A DNA stretch of 64,000 bases, from positions 62,001 to 126,000 of the forward strand of contig DAIDJM010000033.1 in assembly GCA_027451405.1 (NCBI GenBank), in the 5' to 3' direction. A program made the translations under genes and the position numbers. Shown here one piece after another: positions 9,886 through 19,488 of the stretch. The notes under the pieces were generated by a model. The model worked only from the letters and a program-made list of their open reading frames with translations. It searched no databases and was not told the DNA's origin. How positions within the stretch are numbered: position 1 is the stretch's first letter; the number at the start of each line of letters is the position of its first letter. The stretch comes from Acetobacteraceae bacterium (GTDB lineage: Bacteria > Pseudomonadota > Alphaproteobacteria > Acetobacterales > Acetobacteraceae).

Positions 9886-10491
9886 TCAGGGCGCGGAGGT
9901 CTCGAGGCCGGGTCCACCGGGGCCGGAGGCGCGCCGCAAATCCACGGCGATGTCGTCGGCCAACGTGCCGAGAAGCCGGCTCATGGCGGCCGCCTGCTGC
10001 GCCGCACCCGCGCCAGAAGGTTGCTCGGTGATCCGCACGGTCTGCGTGGATAGCGGCCGGTGGCTGCTGCCGCGTTCGATGGCGTAGGCGGCGTCGAGCA
10101 CCACGTTCCCCGAAGCATCGGGGTCGAACCGCCGGATATCGACCTCCACGCGCGCATCGGGGTCGGCCGAAATCGCGCCCTCGTCGGTATAGACCGCGGC
10201 CCCCGGAAGCCGCTGCGCGAGATTTTGCGCAAGGATCCGGCCGATCATTTCGCCCAGAGGCGAGGCCCAGCGCACCTGGCTGTCGGTGCCGAGCTGATAG
10301 CCGGAGAAGCGCAGCACGACATCGGAGCGGTCGAGATAGCCGGCAAGGCCGGGGCGACGGATTTCGATGTCGTGGAAGCGGGCGGGCGCCGCCGCTCCCG
10401 GGACCGGCGCGAGCGCGTAGAAACGCGGCTCGGGCGAGCTGCAGCCCGCCAGCATGACGCCGGCGAGCAGCGGGATGAGCGCACGGCGCAT
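9886..10491 (-). CDS. pqiC: PqiC-type ABC/MCE-associated outer-membrane lipoprotein
   Basis: Outer-membrane-side lipoprotein of the Pqi lipid-transport pathway. The signal peptide MRRALIPLLAGVMLAGC ends in a lipobox with Cys17. The body matches the ABC-transport auxiliary lipoprotein (YmbA/PqiC) fold, including FYAL near the mature start and DARVEVDIRRFDPD. It has 201 residues. It lies 2 nt after pqiB and completes a leftward pqiA-pqiB-pqiC operon. Confidence 0.88.
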   Translation of the reverse strand: MRRALIPLLAGVMLAGCSSPEPRFYALAPVPGAAAPARFHDIEIRRPGLAGYLDRSDVVLRFSGYQLGTDSQVRWASPLGEMIGRILAQNLAQRLPGAAVYTDEGAISADPDARVEVDIRRFDPDASGNVVLDAAYAIERGSSHRPLSTQTVRITEQPSGAGAAQQAAAMSRLLGTLADDIAVDLRRASGPGGPGLETSAP

Positions 10492-10493
10492 GA

Positions 10494-12176
10494 TCAGGGT
10501 CCGGTAACCTCGGCCGTTCGGCCGCGCAACAGGGCTTCGGGGTGGCGATCGAGGAAATCGGCCAGCATGCGAATGCTGCGGGCGGCGTCCTCGAGCTGGT
10601 TGAGAAGCCGGGAGACCCCGCGCTGGAAGTCGGAATTGCCGCCGTAACCATCCTGGCCGAGCGCATTGCTCAACCGGGCCACCGCCATTTGCAGGTCGCG
10701 CGACATTTGCGGCAGTTTCTGCAGCACCGGCGTCAGACCCTGATCGGTTTTCCGGACCAGGCCGCGCAGGTCGGCCATCACGCCCGACAGATTGTGCACG
10801 GCTTCGCGCAGATCGGGACCGGCCGTCGCGCGGTCGACCGCGCGCAGCGTATCGTCGAGGCTGCGGCCGATGGACTCGATCGGGATCGCATTGAGCTTGT
10901 TGGCGATCGAGGAGACCGCGTTGGTGATGTTGTCGAGCCCCCCAGGCTGGCTCGGCAAGACGAGCGCGTCGCCCTCGCGCCCGACCGTGGCCGGCGGCGC
11001 GCCCGGCACGTATTCGAGCGCGATCGCCTTCTGACCGGTGATGAGGCTCGTGGACTCGATCACCGCGCGCATGCCGTCACCGACCAGCGTGCGGGTGATG
11101 ACCTCCGGGCTTTTCTGCTGGGCCAGCTCCTGCTCGGTGAAGACGCGCTCCGGCTGCAGATCGAAGGCGACGCGCGCCTGCATGTTCCGGCCCCCGCTCT
11201 CGAGCAGCAAGTGTACGTCGGTGACCGTGCCGATCTGGATGCCGAATACTTCGACCGGCGAGCCCCGAGTGAGCCCCGCGACCGAACTGCGGAAATAGGT
11301 CACGAACGGGATATTTTGGGTGAAGCCGGCCGAGTCCGCCTCTTCCTTGCTGTTAAACAGCCGGAACGTCGCGCCGGTCGGGCTCGGCGGCTCCGCGGCC
11401 ATGACGCGCGGCGTGTCGAAGGCGACGCCGCCCGATAGCAGGGCCTTGAAAGATTCAATTTCGACGCGGATTCCCTGCGGTCCCCATCCCACCGAGATGC
11501 CCGAGGCGTTCCAGAAATGCGAGGCCGGACGCACGAACTTGTCGTAGGGCGAGCGCACGAAGACGTTGATCGTGACCGGACCGAGCCCGTCGCCCAGATC
11601 GTAGCCGAGCACCTCGCCCACCGCGACGTCGCGGTAGAAGACGGGAGCTCCGGAGGCGAGCGATCCGAGGCGGCTGGCCTTCAGCACGTAGCTGCGGCCC
11701 GGCTCGTCGGAGCGCACGGCGGGGGGTTCCTCGAGGCCGGTGAAATGATCCGCGGGCTCGCCGCCGGGGTCGCCGGGATCGACTTCGATGTAACCGCCGG
11801 ACACCAATGTTTCGAGGCCCGAGATGTTGCCCGGCGTGAGCCGCGGGCGCACGACCCAGAAATGCGCGTGCGTGGTCAGCAGCTGATCGCCCTCGCGCTT
11901 CATCCGCACTTTCACGACCACCTGCTTGAGATCCGGCGAGAGGCGCACGCTCTCGACCGTGCCGAGCGAGACGGCTTTGTGCTTCACCTCGGTCTGGCCG
12001 GCGGTGATGCCGTTCGCCGTGTTGAAGGTGATGGTGATCAGCGGGCCCTGATCGGCAAGCGTCTTGATCGCGAGATAGAGCCCGATCGCGGCCGCGGTGA
12101 TCGGAATGAGCCAGATCAGCGGCACGCGCCGGCGCCGGCGGACCGACGCCGAGGGATGGTCGGGCGGCGGGTTCAC
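10494..12176 (-). CDS. pqiB: PqiB, MCE/MlaD-domain intermembrane transport protein
   Basis: Periplasm-spanning protein thought to form a lipid-conducting needle between inner and outer membranes. An N-terminal transmembrane helix (PLIWLIPITAAAIGLYLAI) is followed by three MCE domains, starting with GPLITITFNTANGITAGQTEVKHKAV. A long C-terminal helical stretch begins around residue 440. It has 560 residues, the usual PqiB size. The GTG at 12176 overlaps the pqiA stop as GTGA. A longer form would need a start at 12236 within pqiA and is less likely. Confidence 0.92.
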   Translation of the reverse strand: MNPPPDHPSASVRRRRRVPLIWLIPITAAAIGLYLAIKTLADQGPLITITFNTANGITAGQTEVKHKAVSLGTVESVRLSPDLKQVVVKVRMKREGDQLLTTHAHFWVVRPRLTPGNISGLETLVSGGYIEVDPGDPGGEPADHFTGLEEPPAVRSDEPGRSYVLKASRLGSLASGAPVFYRDVAVGEVLGYDLGDGLGPVTINVFVRSPYDKFVRPASHFWNASGISVGWGPQGIRVEIESFKALLSGGVAFDTPRVMAAEPPSPTGATFRLFNSKEEADSAGFTQNIPFVTYFRSSVAGLTRGSPVEVFGIQIGTVTDVHLLLESGGRNMQARVAFDLQPERVFTEQELAQQKSPEVITRTLVGDGMRAVIESTSLITGQKAIALEYVPGAPPATVGREGDALVLPSQPGGLDNITNAVSSIANKLNAIPIESIGRSLDDTLRAVDRATAGPDLREAVHNLSGVMADLRGLVRKTDQGLTPVLQKLPQMSRDLQMAVARLSNALGQDGYGGNSDFQRGVSRLLNQLEDAARSIRMLADFLDRHPEALLRGRTAEVTGP

Positions 12177-13465
12177 GCGGCGGGCAGTGGCTGCGGCAGG
12201 TCGGCCGGCGCGGGATGCGGGTCGGCGGCGTCCCACATGAGGCGAGGGTCGAAGGCGCGGGTGGCGAACATGGTGAGGATCACGACAGCGGCGAAGGCGA
12301 TCGCGCCGGGGCCGGGCAGCACCGTCGCGATGAAGCCCATATGCACGAGCGCCACCAGAGTCGTCAGCATGAAGACGTCGATCATCGACCAGCGTCCGAC
12401 GCCCTCGATCAGGCGATAGAGCTGGGTGCGGAACAGGAGGCCGCGCGCGGACCGCTCATGGGTCGAGACCAGCATGAGGGTGAGACCGACGAGCTTGAGC
12501 AGCGGCACGGTGATGCTGGCGAGGAAAACCAGAATCGCCAGCGGGACCATGTCGACCTGCACGAGCTCGATCACGCCGTTCAGAATGGTGCTCGGCTCGC
12601 CTCGGCCGAAGCGGATCACCGTGATGATCGGATAGAGGTTGGCCGGCACATAGAGGATGATCGCGGCCACCAGCAAAGCCCAGCAGCGGATCAGACTCTG
12701 CCGCCTGCGATGGCGCAGACGGAAGCCACAGCGCGGGCACGGCCAGCCGGAGGGCGCCGACAGCACGAGCCGGCAGGTGTCGCAACCGATCGGGCGATGC
12801 GTGCCGGGTGGCTCGCGGATATGGATCAGGCCGCGTTCCTCGAGCCGCTCCCAGATGGTCTCGGCATCGAGCCGCGCGTCGGCGGCGATCAGGCACACCA
12901 TCATCGCGGCGAGCGCCCAGACGCCGGCTTCGACATCGACGGTGGCGATCACCTTGAGCCGTGTGTAGGCGACCAGCAGGCCGATCAGGAACACCTCGAT
13001 CATCGACCAGGGCCGGATGCGTTCGATGATGCCGAACGCCCGCGGCATGAGCGGGGGCGGATGCGGCATCCGCAGGCCGAGCAACACGTAGAGCAACAGC
13101 GCGATGTGCGTGCCGGGCATGGCGACGAGCGTGATCAGCACGACGAGGCTGATTTCCCACATGCCGCGATCGTCGAGCAGCACCGGGCCGGTGAAGAGAC
13201 CGGCCTGGGTGATGCGGCCGACCGCATCGACATGCAGCAGCGGCACATTCAGCGCGACCACGAAAAGCAGCAAGGCCGCAAACAGGCAGGCGAGGATTTC
13301 CCCCTCGCAGTCGCGCCGGCCGCGGCGCAGCGTCGCGTCGCAGCGCACGCAATGCGCGGCGTCACCCGGGCCGAGGGGCGGCAAGCTCTGGAACAGACCG
13401 CAATCCTGGCACTCGCGCTCGTTGGGGAAGATATGCGCCGGAACGTGCATGCGGCGGCATAGCAT
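12173..13465 (-). CDS. pqiA: PqiA, inner-membrane paraquat-inducible protein A
   Basis: Polytopic inner-membrane partner of PqiB. It contains two repeats of the PqiA domain, each with a zinc-ribbon pair (CQDCG...CVRCD at the start, CDTC...CPRCG near residue 245) followed by four predicted membrane helices. The 430-residue length is typical. Two close starts are possible, ATG 13465 and ATG 13450, and neither has a clear Shine-Dalgarno. It is divergent from mipZ, with about 95 nt between the start codons for promoters. Confidence 0.9.
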   Translation of the reverse strand: MLCRRMHVPAHIFPNERECQDCGLFQSLPPLGPGDAAHCVRCDATLRRGRRDCEGEILACLFAALLLFVVALNVPLLHVDAVGRITQAGLFTGPVLLDDRGMWEISLVVLITLVAMPGTHIALLLYVLLGLRMPHPPPLMPRAFGIIERIRPWSMIEVFLIGLLVAYTRLKVIATVDVEAGVWALAAMMVCLIAADARLDAETIWERLEERGLIHIREPPGTHRPIGCDTCRLVLSAPSGWPCPRCGFRLRHRRRQSLIRCWALLVAAIILYVPANLYPIITVIRFGRGEPSTILNGVIELVQVDMVPLAILVFLASITVPLLKLVGLTLMLVSTHERSARGLLFRTQLYRLIEGVGRWSMIDVFMLTTLVALVHMGFIATVLPGPGAIAFAAVVILTMFATRAFDPRLMWDAADPHPAPADLPQPLPAA

Positions 13466-13561
13466 CACAGTCCGGGCGATCCGCAAACCGGGGGCCACGC
13501 GGCATTGGCTGGACTCGGAGCGATGGGCATAGTCGAACGCCCGTCGCGGGAGGACCATCGG

Positions 13562-14419
13562 ATGAGCAGTGTCGGCGTCGAACGGCGGGCCCATGTGATC
13601 GTGCTGGGCAACGAGAAAGGCGGATCGGGCAAGTCGACCACCGCCATGCATCTGATCGTGGGCTTGATGCGCGACGGTTATCGCGTCGGCGCGATCGATC
13701 TCGATGCGCGGCAGGGGACGCTTTCCGGTTATCTCGCCTCGCGCGCGGCGTTTGCGGATCGCCATGGTGTTTCGCTGCCCTTGCCGATGGCGCGGGCCGT
13801 GCACCGGAGCGAACGCGACAGCCGGTCGGAGGCGGAAGCCGACGAGGCCATGCGGCTCGGCGCGGCGCTCGGCGATCTGCATGCCGCCTGCGACATCATC
13901 GTGATCGATTGTCCGGGCGCGGACACGCATCTCTCGCGTCTCGGGCATGCACAGGCGGATACGCTGATCACTCCGATCAACGACAGTTTCGTCGATTTCG
14001 CCATGCTGGCCAGAGTCGATCCGGAGGATCATTCCGTCATCAACCCGAGCATCTACAGCGAAATGGTGTGGGAGGCCCGCAAGCGCCGTTTTGCGTCGGA
14101 CCGGGGCCGTATCGACTGGATCGTGATGCGCAACCGGATGGGTTCGACCGAGATGCGCAACAAGCGCGATGTCGGCGCGACGCTGGAGACGTTGGCGAAG
14201 CGGATCGGGTTCCGCACCGTCAAAGGGTTCGGCGAGCGGGTGATTTTCCGCGAGCTCTATCTCCAGGGGTTGACGCTGATGGATGTGCGGGAAGCCGGGC
14301 TCGCGATCCAGATCGGCATGAGCCATATCGCGGCGCGCGCCGAGGTGCGCGCCCTGATCTCGGCGATCCGGAAACCGGCGCTGGTGGGCGGCGACGCAGA
14401 AGCGGCCGCGGTGGCCTGA
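13562..14419 (+). CDS. mipZ: MipZ, ParA-like division-site positioning ATPase
   Basis: Deviant-Walker P-loop ATPase that in alphaproteobacteria forms a gradient from ParB at the poles and inhibits FtsZ, placing division at mid-cell. The sequence begins AHVIVLGNEKGGSGKSTTAMH, the typical MipZ P-loop, followed by IDLDARQGTLSGYL and the Walker B IIVIDCPGAD. It has 285 residues. The ATG at 13562 follows GGGAGG by 8 nt; an upstream in-frame start at 13505 has weaker support. The gene is monocistronic and is followed by tRNA-Thr. Confidence 0.92.
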   Translation: MSSVGVERRAHVIVLGNEKGGSGKSTTAMHLIVGLMRDGYRVGAIDLDARQGTLSGYLASRAAFADRHGVSLPLPMARAVHRSERDSRSEAEADEAMRLGAALGDLHAACDIIVIDCPGADTHLSRLGHAQADTLITPINDSFVDFAMLARVDPEDHSVINPSIYSEMVWEARKRRFASDRGRIDWIVMRNRMGSTEMRNKRDVGATLETLAKRIGFRTVKGFGERVIFRELYLQGLTLMDVREAGLAIQIGMSHIAARAEVRALISAIRKPALVGGDAEAAAVA

Positions 14420-14440
14420 GCGGCTGCCGCCTCTGGCCAA

Positions 14441-14454
14441 GGGGCGATAGCCCC
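14441..14454. repeat. Short hairpin in the mipZ-tRNA spacer
   Basis: GGGGC-GATA-GCCCC stem-loop 22 nt after the mipZ stop. The surrounding bases look like a decayed family A element. It may help end mipZ transcripts. Nothing else is recognised between 14420 and the tRNA. Confidence 0.35.
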
Positions 14455-14583
14455 TGGTCGCCGCTGGCAACGCCCGGCCCCTGATCCTGAGACCTTGGGA
14501 TAGGGCCAAGGACCCGGCATCCCCGCCCGCTGGAGACGCGTTGCGAAAGCCCAGCCCGCTGGGCTATAGCGCACCCCGCCCAG

Positions 14584-14658
<75 letters not shown>

Positions 14659-14896
14659 GGCGCCGCTTCCGGCAACCTCCGGCCGCCTTCGGCTAGCCGC
14701 AACCACGCGCGGTTTCCGGCCGGCGTGATCAGCACAGGCCGCTCCCCGATCCGGCGCTCGATCGTTATCGCGGGACTCGTAACGCTCAATATTGCTGAGA
14801 CGAACTATATCGCCAGGCTTTGCCTAAACCGCATAGCCCGGCAACGCGCGCAATTGTACGCGAAAGCCCACGATCCATCGCGCGGAAATCCAGGCA

Positions 14897-15418
14897 ATGA
14901 GCGCAACAGACACGAGGCCGGCGGAAACGCGCGGCACTGCGGTACGAGCGGGATCGGCGCACAGGATCAGAGCGCAATACGGCATCGCCTTCGCTGCCGC
15001 GCTCACGCTCGCCGGCTGCAATTCGGCTGGGGTGGGGCCCAACGCGGTCGCCGGGAAAACACCGGACGGCACCATCGAAATCCATTCGGCGCAGGTCGCG
15101 TATATCGGCAGCGGACAGGCCGGATCGGGTACTTTGTTCTATCGCGGTGCGAGCTATCCCTTCACCGTGGGCGGGCTTGGCGTGGGCGGCATCGGCGCCT
15201 CCACGATCGACGCCCAGGGAGAAGTCTACAATCTGCCGTCGATCGGCTATTTCCCCGGCAATTACGCCCAAGCCCGTTATGGTTTCGCTGTCGGCCAGTT
15301 CAGCCGGGGCGATTTGTGGCTGCAGAACGACAACGGCGTGATCCTGCATATGAAGGCCAAGCGCACCGGGCTTATCCTCAGCCTCGGCGGCGACGCCATG
15401 GTCCTTACGCTGAAATAG
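14897..15418 (+). CDS. Predicted lipoprotein with a beta-rich Gly-rich domain, family unknown
   Basis: Has 173 residues. A hydrophobic segment ends in the lipobox ALTLAGC (Cys41), after an unusually long polar N-region of about 28 residues. The mature part is Gly- and beta-rich (SGTLFYRGASYPFTVGGLGVG, IGASTIDAQGEVYNLPSIGY, LWLQNDNGVILHMKAKR). It resembles small conserved envelope proteins of the DUF1134/EipA or SYLF type, but I cannot assign it firmly. Its 3' end overlaps that of the convergent AraC gene by 14 nt. No partner gene gives a functional clue. Confidence 0.7.
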   Translation: MSATDTRPAETRGTAVRAGSAHRIRAQYGIAFAAALTLAGCNSAGVGPNAVAGKTPDGTIEIHSAQVAYIGSGQAGSGTLFYRGASYPFTVGGLGVGGIGASTIDAQGEVYNLPSIGYFPGNYAQARYGFAVGQFSRGDLWLQNDNGVILHMKAKRTGLILSLGGDAMVLTLK

Positions 15419-16391
15419 CCGCGCCGCTTCGCCGCTCGCCAAGATTCGGCGGTGCGAGGGGCACGCCCTCGATGCGCGCATGGCCGCGCGTGCGGCGGCG
15501 CAAAGTGCCCGACGGCAGCTCCCCGAACAGCCTGGCATATTCACGCGAAAAACGGCCGAATTCGTTGAAGCCGTTCGCGAGCGCGACATCGGTCACGGTC
15601 GAGGAGCCCGCCAGCAGCGCCTGTCGCGCAAGCCGTAATCTGTGACGGCGCACGAACCGGACCGGGCCCATTCCGAGCGCCTCCTCGCAATAGTGACGCA
15701 ACGTGCGCGGGGCCACGCCGGTCTTGGTGCAGATCACCTGCGCCGTCAGCCGCTCGTCGCCGGGGATTTGCAGCAATTGCGCGAAACGGTCGAGCGTGAT
15801 GCGCAACCGGCGCCAGGCACCGTCGGGCATCGCGAGCACGGCATCCCGGGCGCAGGCTTCCGCGGCGCTCGCCAGTTCCGTTTCGAGCGCAGGCCCGTGC
15901 GAGGCTCGCGCACCGAACAGCAATGTCTCGACGCATCGCGACAGCCGGTCGAGCGCTTCCTGCGACGGCTGGCCATCCGCGATCCATCCGGGCTCCTTGG
16001 TTGCCGCTCTCGCATCGAGGAGCGCGGGGGGAGCGCAGTCGCGCGGCAGGGAAACAATGCTCCAGAGGGTGCCCGGTGACGGACGGACGAAAACCGGGGC
16101 CCCGGGACCGTAGAACAGGACATGGCGCGGCCCGATCCGCCGGCCATCGACGAGCGGAGCGCCGTTGGCCGCCAGCGAGAAGGCGAGGCAAAAACGATCG
16201 GCGGCCGGCCTGAGGCGCATCGAAATCGGCTGCTCGAAAAGCAGGGCGGCCGCCCTGACGGCGCCGCAGGTCGCGCTGGTGCAGGTTATGCGAAGCGGAC
16301 CCGGCACGGTCGGGACCAAGTTCATCTCGTGGTCGGCGATGGCGGTCTCGGCCTGCTCGACTGTGTCGTAGGCGCGGGTGATCGGCTCCAT
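15405..16391 (-). CDS. AraC-family transcriptional regulator
   Basis: DNA-binding regulator of 328 residues. The C-terminal AraC/XylS double helix-turn-helix spans about residues 220-315, ending with the diagnostic GFNEFGRFSREYARLFGELPS. The N-terminal 200 residues resemble the AraC-binding-like domain 3 group that senses small aromatic or amine ligands. The ligand and target are unknown, because its neighbours are unrelated. An FNR/FixK-like box lies 59 nt upstream of the start, which suggests oxygen-responsive expression. Confidence 0.88.
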   Translation of the reverse strand: MEPITRAYDTVEQAETAIADHEMNLVPTVPGPLRITCTSATCGAVRAAALLFEQPISMRLRPAADRFCLAFSLAANGAPLVDGRRIGPRHVLFYGPGAPVFVRPSPGTLWSIVSLPRDCAPPALLDARAATKEPGWIADGQPSQEALDRLSRCVETLLFGARASHGPALETELASAAEACARDAVLAMPDGAWRRLRITLDRFAQLLQIPGDERLTAQVICTKTGVAPRTLRHYCEEALGMGPVRFVRRHRLRLARQALLAGSSTVTDVALANGFNEFGRFSREYARLFGELPSGTLRRRTRGHARIEGVPLAPPNLGERRSGAAISA

Positions 16392-16449
16392 GGCGCGTCA
16401 TCCTCCGGCGAACCTGCCCGGAGAAAAGCGCCCCTCACGCCGACCGGCA

Positions 16450-16463
16450 TTGAATTAGATCAA
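16450..16463. promoter_or_regulatory. FNR/FixK-like box upstream of the AraC gene
   Basis: TTGAATTAGATCAA matches the dyad TTGAT-N4-ATCAA with one mismatch, in a locally AT-rich island of an otherwise GC-rich spacer. It lies 59 nt upstream of the AraC start codon on the minus strand, a common position for activator or repressor sites. No FNR-family gene is present in the window. Confidence 0.45.
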
Positions 16464-16487
16464 ACAGCCCGAGCGCCGCCTCTGCCC

Positions 16488-16610
16488 TCTGCGGGCGCAA
16501 GCTCCGCCCCCCTTGCGTCCGCAGATCGGACCGTTGGCGCGTCGTCCCGCTAGCCGCTGCGGCCGCCAGTGCCCCAGCTTGTCCCGCGCAGAGCCGGGCC
16601 GCCGGAGGCA
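16488..16610. repeat. Family A repeat copy between AraC gene and aroKB
   Basis: Contains a 14-bp hairpin (16488-16501 with 16512-16525, one mismatch) and ends in the family's right terminus CCGGGCCGCCGGAGGCA at 16594-16610. It lies just after the 3' end of the leftward aroK-aroB gene, so it may terminate that transcript. Its left terminus is eroded. Confidence 0.65.
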
Positions 16611-16626
16611 CTGCCGGCGGGCCAAC

Positions 16627-18312
16627 TCAGCCCGCTGCGCCACTTTCCCGCAACGTCTCCCAGACCGCGCCCTCATCGACCTCACGCGACGTGAAGGCAT
16701 CGCCAATTCTGCGCGCGAGGACGAAGGCGAGCTTGCCGTCGCGCATTTTTTTGTCGTGCTGCATATGCGCGAGCAGGGACGCGGCCCCGAGATGGCGGCC
16801 CAGCGATGCGATCGTCGGCGGCAGGCCGGCCGCTTCGATGTGCGCCTGCACCCGCGCCGCGTCCGCGGACGAGCAGTGTCCGAGACGCGCCGAGAGCCGG
16901 AAGGCGAGCACGAGGCCCAGCCCCACCGCCTCGCCATGCAGCAGCGAGCCATCGAACCCGAACTCCGCCTCGAGCGCGTGCGCGAAGGTATGGCCGAGAT
17001 TGAGCAGCGCTCTTCCGTCGCGCGCGGCTTCCTCGCGCTCGTCGGCCTCGACCACGCGCGCCTTGAAGGCGCAGGCGCTGGCGACCGCCTCGGCCTGCAC
17101 GGCCGCGTCGCCGGCGAGCAGCGCCGCGCCGTTCGTCTCGCACCAGGCGAACAGGCCGGCATCGCCGATCAGGCCGGCTTTGACGATCTCGGCGTAGCCG
17201 GCGCGGAGTTCGCGCGCGGGCAGGGTGGCGAGCGTTCCGGTGTCGGCCAGCACCAAGCGGGGCTGGTGGAAGGCGCCGAGCAGGTTCTTGCCCGCGGCGG
17301 TATTGATGCCGGTCTTGCCGCCCACGCTGCTATCGACCTGGGCGAGCAGGGTCGTCGGGATTTGCACGAAAGGCAGCCCGCGCAGCACGGTGGCCGCGGC
17401 GAACCCGGCCAGATCTCCGACCACGCCCCCACCGAGCGCGATGACCGCCGTGCGCCGCTCGATTCCGAACGCCAGCATCGCCTCGGCGACCTGGCCATAG
17501 ACGGCGAGCGACTTGCTGGCCTCGCCCGGGGCGACCACGATCGGCCGCGCCTCGATGCGGCATTCGGCCAGCGAGGCCGCAAGCGCCGGCCAGTGCAGCC
17601 GGGCGACCGTCTCGTCGGTCAGCACGACCGCCTGCTTCTGAGGGAGGATCGGCGCCAGATGGGCGCCGGCGCGTGCCAGCAAATGCTCGCCGATCACCAC
17701 CTCATAGGGGGAGCCCGCCAGCGAGACCGGCACCCGCATCGGGGAGCGATGCCCGGCCAGCGCCTCCAGTACCCGCGCGGTGGTGATCTCGGGACTGTCG
17801 TCGCCGCAATCGACCGTCAGGTCGGCCTCGGCATAGACCGGATGCCGCTCTTCCATGAGGCGGGCCAGGATGGTCTCCGGGTCACCCTGGCGCAGCAGCG
17901 GGCGATGGCTGCGGTGCGCGGTGCGGCGGACCAGTGTCGCCAGACGGCAGCGGAGCCAGACGCTGACGCCCCCATCGCGGATCGCGGCACGGGTGGCCGG
18001 GTCCATGAAGGCGCCGCCGCCCGTGGCCAGCACGCAGGGAGGGCCGGCCAGCAGGCGCCGGATCACGCGCCGCTCGCCTTCGCGGAACTCGGCCTCGCCA
18101 TGGGCGGCGAAAAAATCGCTGATGGAACAGCCCGCCGCCTGCTCGATCTCGTGGTCGGCGTCGCGGAAGGGCAAGCCCAGGCGAAGCGCCAGCCGACGGC
18201 CGATCGAGGTTTTGCCGGCGCCCATCAGCCCGACCAGCACCAGGCTGCGGCCGCCGAGCGTCACGGCTGCCGCGGGCCGTTCGATGGCCTGCGGCGCGGT
18301 GTTGCGTGTCAT
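16627..18312 (-). CDS. aroKB: Bifunctional shikimate kinase / 3-dehydroquinate synthase (fusion)
   Basis: One 561-residue reading frame carries two shikimate-pathway enzymes. Residues 1-190 are shikimate kinase: P-loop GLMGAGKT (28-35), [18 protein letters not shown] (97-102), HRPLL lid. From residue 192 ([21 protein letters not shown]) to the end is 3-dehydroquinate synthase, with [21 protein letters not shown] and [21 protein letters not shown]. In most bacteria aroK and aroB are adjacent separate genes; here no stop or start gap separates them. The ATG at 18312 is chosen because the kinase domain starts soon after. The two enzymes catalyse steps 2 and 5, so the fusion probably reflects shared regulation and not channelling. 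Confidence 0.93.
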   Translation of the reverse strand: MTRNTAPQAIERPAAAVTLGGRSLVLVGLMGAGKTSIGRRLALRLGLPFRDADHEIEQAAGCSISDFFAAHGEAEFREGERRVIRRLLAGPPCVLATGGGAFMDPATRAAIRDGGVSVWLRCRLATLVRRTAHRSHRPLLRQGDPETILARLMEERHPVYAEADLTVDCGDDSPEITTARVLEALAGHRSPMRVPVSLAGSPYEVVIGEHLLARAGAHLAPILPQKQAVVLTDETVARLHWPALAASLAECRIEARPIVVAPGEASKSLAVYGQVAEAMLAFGIERRTAVIALGGGVVGDLAGFAAATVLRGLPFVQIPTTLLAQVDSSVGGKTGINTAAGKNLLGAFHQPRLVLADTGTLATLPARELRAGYAEIVKAGLIGDAGLFAWCETNGAALLAGDAAVQAEAVASACAFKARVVEADEREEAARDGRALLNLGHTFAHALEAEFGFDGSLLHGEAVGLGLVLAFRLSARLGHCSSADAARVQAHIEAAGLPPTIASLGRHLGAASLLAHMQHDKKMRDGKLAFVLARRIGDAFTSREVDEGAVWETLRESGAAG

Positions 18313-18414
18313 GAACGTGAAGGCTAGAGCAACCGCGGCGCGGCGAGAAGCGCCGTGGGGGAGCGCGCGGGCTCCGGCGCCCGCCGCCATACCACGGGAG
18401 ACCCAGCGCCCACG

Positions 18415-18558
18415 ATGAGCCGTATCCTTGTCATTGCCGTCCTGCTGTTCATCGGCCTGCTGCTGGCCGGCGCGCTCGTGCTGGGGGCGTTCCCGCCCAA
18501 GGTGCACCGGGCCCCGGTCGAACATGTCGTGCCCAATGACCGGTTCGGGAATCCTTGA
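18415..18558 (+). CDS. Small single-helix membrane protein
   Basis: 47 residues: [20 protein letters not shown] begins one strong membrane helix, followed by a short polar tail ([19 protein letters not shown]). It is encoded directly upstream of xerD, and its TGA stop overlaps the xerD TTG start, so it probably drives xerD translation. Codon use matches its neighbours. Its function is unknown; small proteins of this shape are seen before xerD in related bacteria, but I cannot name the family. Confidence 0.65.
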   Translation: MSRILVIAVLLFIGLLLAGALVLGAFPPKVHRAPVEHVVPNDRFGNP

Positions 18559-19478
18559 CCGCCGCCGGCCCCGGCGCGCGCGGCTTGCTCCATGTCGAGG
18601 CTTTCCTCGAGATGCTGGCGGCGGAGCGCGGAGCGGCGCGCAACACCTGGCTCGCCTACGGCCGGGACCTGGCGGATTTCGCCGGCTTCGCGCGCGCGCG
18701 GGGCGAGACGCTCGAGGTCGCCACCGCGGCGACGCTGCAGGCCTATTTCCAATCGGTGGCGGCGGCCGGGCTTTCGGCCCGGACCGCGGCGCGACGCCTC
18801 TCCTGCCTGCGGCAATTCTACCGGTTCCTGCTGCGCCAGGGCACGCGCGCGGACGATCCGACTTGCCTCATCGACGCGCCCCGGCAGCCAAAGCCTTTGC
18901 CGAAATTCCTGACCGAGACGGAAGTCGCGGCCCTCCTCGAGGGCGCGCGATGCCTGCCCGGCCGGGTCGCGCTCGAGGCCGTCGCCGCGCTCGAGTTGCT
19001 CTATGCGTCGGGACTGCGGATCTCGGAGCTGCTCGGGTTGCGGCGCACCAGCCTCGGGGCCGCCGGTCTCGTGTTGATCCGGGGCAAAGGCGGCCGGGAG
19101 CGGCTGGTGCCGCTATCGGAAGCGGCCCGCGAGGCCGCCTCCGCCCTGATCGCGGCCTCGCCGGCCAGCGTCTTCCTCTTCCCGGGGCGCAACCCGGCGC
19201 GTCCGCTCACCCGCCAGGGCTTCGACCGCATCTTGCGTCAGGCAGCGGTCGCCGCGAACCTCGATCCCGAGCGCGTCTCGCCGCACGTGCTGCGGCATGC
19301 CTTCGCGACGCACATGCTGGCGCGCGGCGCCGATCTGCGGACCCTGCAACTCCTGCTCGGTCACGCCGATATCGCCACCACCGAAATCTATACGCATGTG
19401 CAGCCGGAGCGGCTGCGCGCGCTCGTCGAACGGCACCATCCGTTGGCCAAGCGGGCCGGTGAGCATGAGATCCGATAA
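18555..19478 (+). CDS. xerD: Tyrosine recombinase XerD
   Basis: Site-specific recombinase that resolves chromosome dimers at dif together with XerC. It has 307 residues. The catalytic set is complete: R155 ([10 protein letters not shown]), K178 (RGKGGRERL), H244 and R247 ([12 protein letters not shown]), H270 ([12 protein letters not shown]) and nucleophile Y279. The N-terminal SAM-like core-binding domain spans about residues 10-105. The TTG start overlaps the upstream small gene as TTGA. The chromosomal context (aroKB, accA) and lack of phage genes argue against an integrase of a mobile element. Confidence 0.92.
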   Translation: MTAAGPGARGLLHVEAFLEMLAAERGAARNTWLAYGRDLADFAGFARARGETLEVATAATLQAYFQSVAAAGLSARTAARRLSCLRQFYRFLLRQGTRADDPTCLIDAPRQPKPLPKFLTETEVAALLEGARCLPGRVALEAVAALELLYASGLRISELLGLRRTSLGAAGLVLIRGKGGRERLVPLSEAAREAASALIAASPASVFLFPGRNPARPLTRQGFDRILRQAAVAANLDPERVSPHVLRHAFATHMLARGADLRTLQLLLGHADIATTEIYTHVQPERLRALVERHHPLAKRAGEHEIR

Positions 19479-19488
19479 TCCATCCGAC

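Noticed and set aside
18555-19478. Tyrosine recombinase as a sign of a phage or integrative element
   Set aside because: Length and motifs fit chromosomal XerD, it is operonic with accA, and no attachment sites, phage genes or atypical composition surround it.
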